Source: Clostridium aestuarii (GTDB lineage: Bacteria > Bacillota > Clostridia > Clostridiales > Clostridiaceae). From it: a DNA stretch of 64,000 bases. Location: positions 193,500 to 257,499 of the forward strand of contig NZ_JAPQER010000001.1 in assembly GCF_026735135.1 (NCBI RefSeq), read 5' to 3'. Shown piece by piece: positions 63,948 to 64,000 of the stretch. Positions within the stretch are counted from its first letter, which is position 1; the number at the start of each line of letters is the position of its first letter. The notes under the pieces were generated by a model, which searched no databases, was not told the origin of the DNA, and saw nothing but the letters and a program-made list of their open reading frames with translations. The translations under genes and the position numbers were made by a program.

Positions 63948-64000
63948 TTATTTAAAATTAACATCAATTAAATACTTTTGAATTTTTTCTAATATATCGT
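63948..64000 (-). CDS. C-terminal end of an upstream gene (partial)
   Basis: On the minus strand a frame runs in from the window edge and ends DILEKIQKYLIDVNFK before a TAA at 63948. It looks like the helical tail of a regulator such as a TetR-type protein, which would fit the head of an export operon. Sixteen residues are too few to prove it. Confidence 0.35.
   Translation of the reverse strand, partial: DILEKIQKYLIDVNFK

Overview
The window looks like chromosome of an endospore-forming Clostridium (sensu stricto). The DNA is very AT-rich, ribosome-binding sites are GGAGG-like, promoters are sigma-A-like and intrinsic terminators are strong. A GerB-type germination permease and many clostridial families (DUF4846, DUF5050, YkuK, ECF S component) fit this. 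No rRNA, tRNA, CRISPR array, transposase or prophage was seen. Species cannot be fixed from the sequence alone.

Layout. 1-4.6 kb: a cut-off D-2-hydroxyacid dehydrogenase, a TSUP permease, a patatin-like lipase, a DUF4846 lipoprotein and an ECF S component. 4.8-5.9 kb: an orphan GerB-type permease. 5.9-12.9 kb: one minus-strand operon with a PotABCD-like ABC importer followed by adenine deaminase and an MTA/SAH-deaminase-like amidohydrolase, driven by a clear promoter. 13-16.4 kb: an ABC-F ATPase with an unusual leader, then plsC-like and diacylglycerol-kinase-like lipid genes. 16.6-20.7 kb: a lone small RHH-like protein, an aminotransferase, a LacI regulator and an iolG-like dehydrogenase with two LacI-type operators. 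20.8-25.6 kb: a TrmB-type regulator with a MATE pump, an ArsC/Spx-like protein, a 56-aa zinc-ribbon protein and a DbpA-type helicase. 25.8-28.2 kb: a TetR-controlled ABC exporter. 28.3-30.2 kb: 3-methyladenine glycosylase and an MFS transporter.

The most interesting region is 30.6-42.1 kb. It holds a Gram-positive Pel-type exopolysaccharide locus: pelD-pelE-pelA(deacetylase)-pelF-pelG in five tightly coupled genes. PelD is fused behind a complete NAD-dependent sugar-nucleotide epimerase (PelX-like), so precursor supply and c-di-GMP reception lie in one polypeptide. The glycoside-hydrolase part of PelA is absent from the deacetylase. A secreted GH114-type polygalactosaminidase is instead encoded divergently. 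Convergent to the operon is a membrane sensor with an extracellular solute-binding domain, PAS, intact GGDEF and HD-GYP, which could make and degrade the c-di-GMP that PelD would read.

42.1-53.9 kb: galactose mutarotase behind a decayed gene and a LacI/CcpA-type operator, a cytoplasmic BMP-type binding protein with a ParB-like N-terminus, a phosphoesterase overlapping a secreted M16C protease, a CNNM/CorC protein with a structured leader, a DUF5050 protein, a two-TM protein and YkuK. 54.2-54.8 kb: a 0.5-kb mosaic array of 7- and 8-bp repeats. 54.9-57.5 kb: transglutaminase-like and lysozyme-like proteins. 57.6-63.9 kb: an export operon (HlyD-like lipoprotein, two ABC-2 permeases, two TolC-family proteins) that looks like a tripartite efflux system in a cell that should lack an outer membrane. 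Several short palindromes recur between genes and are listed as repeats or terminators.
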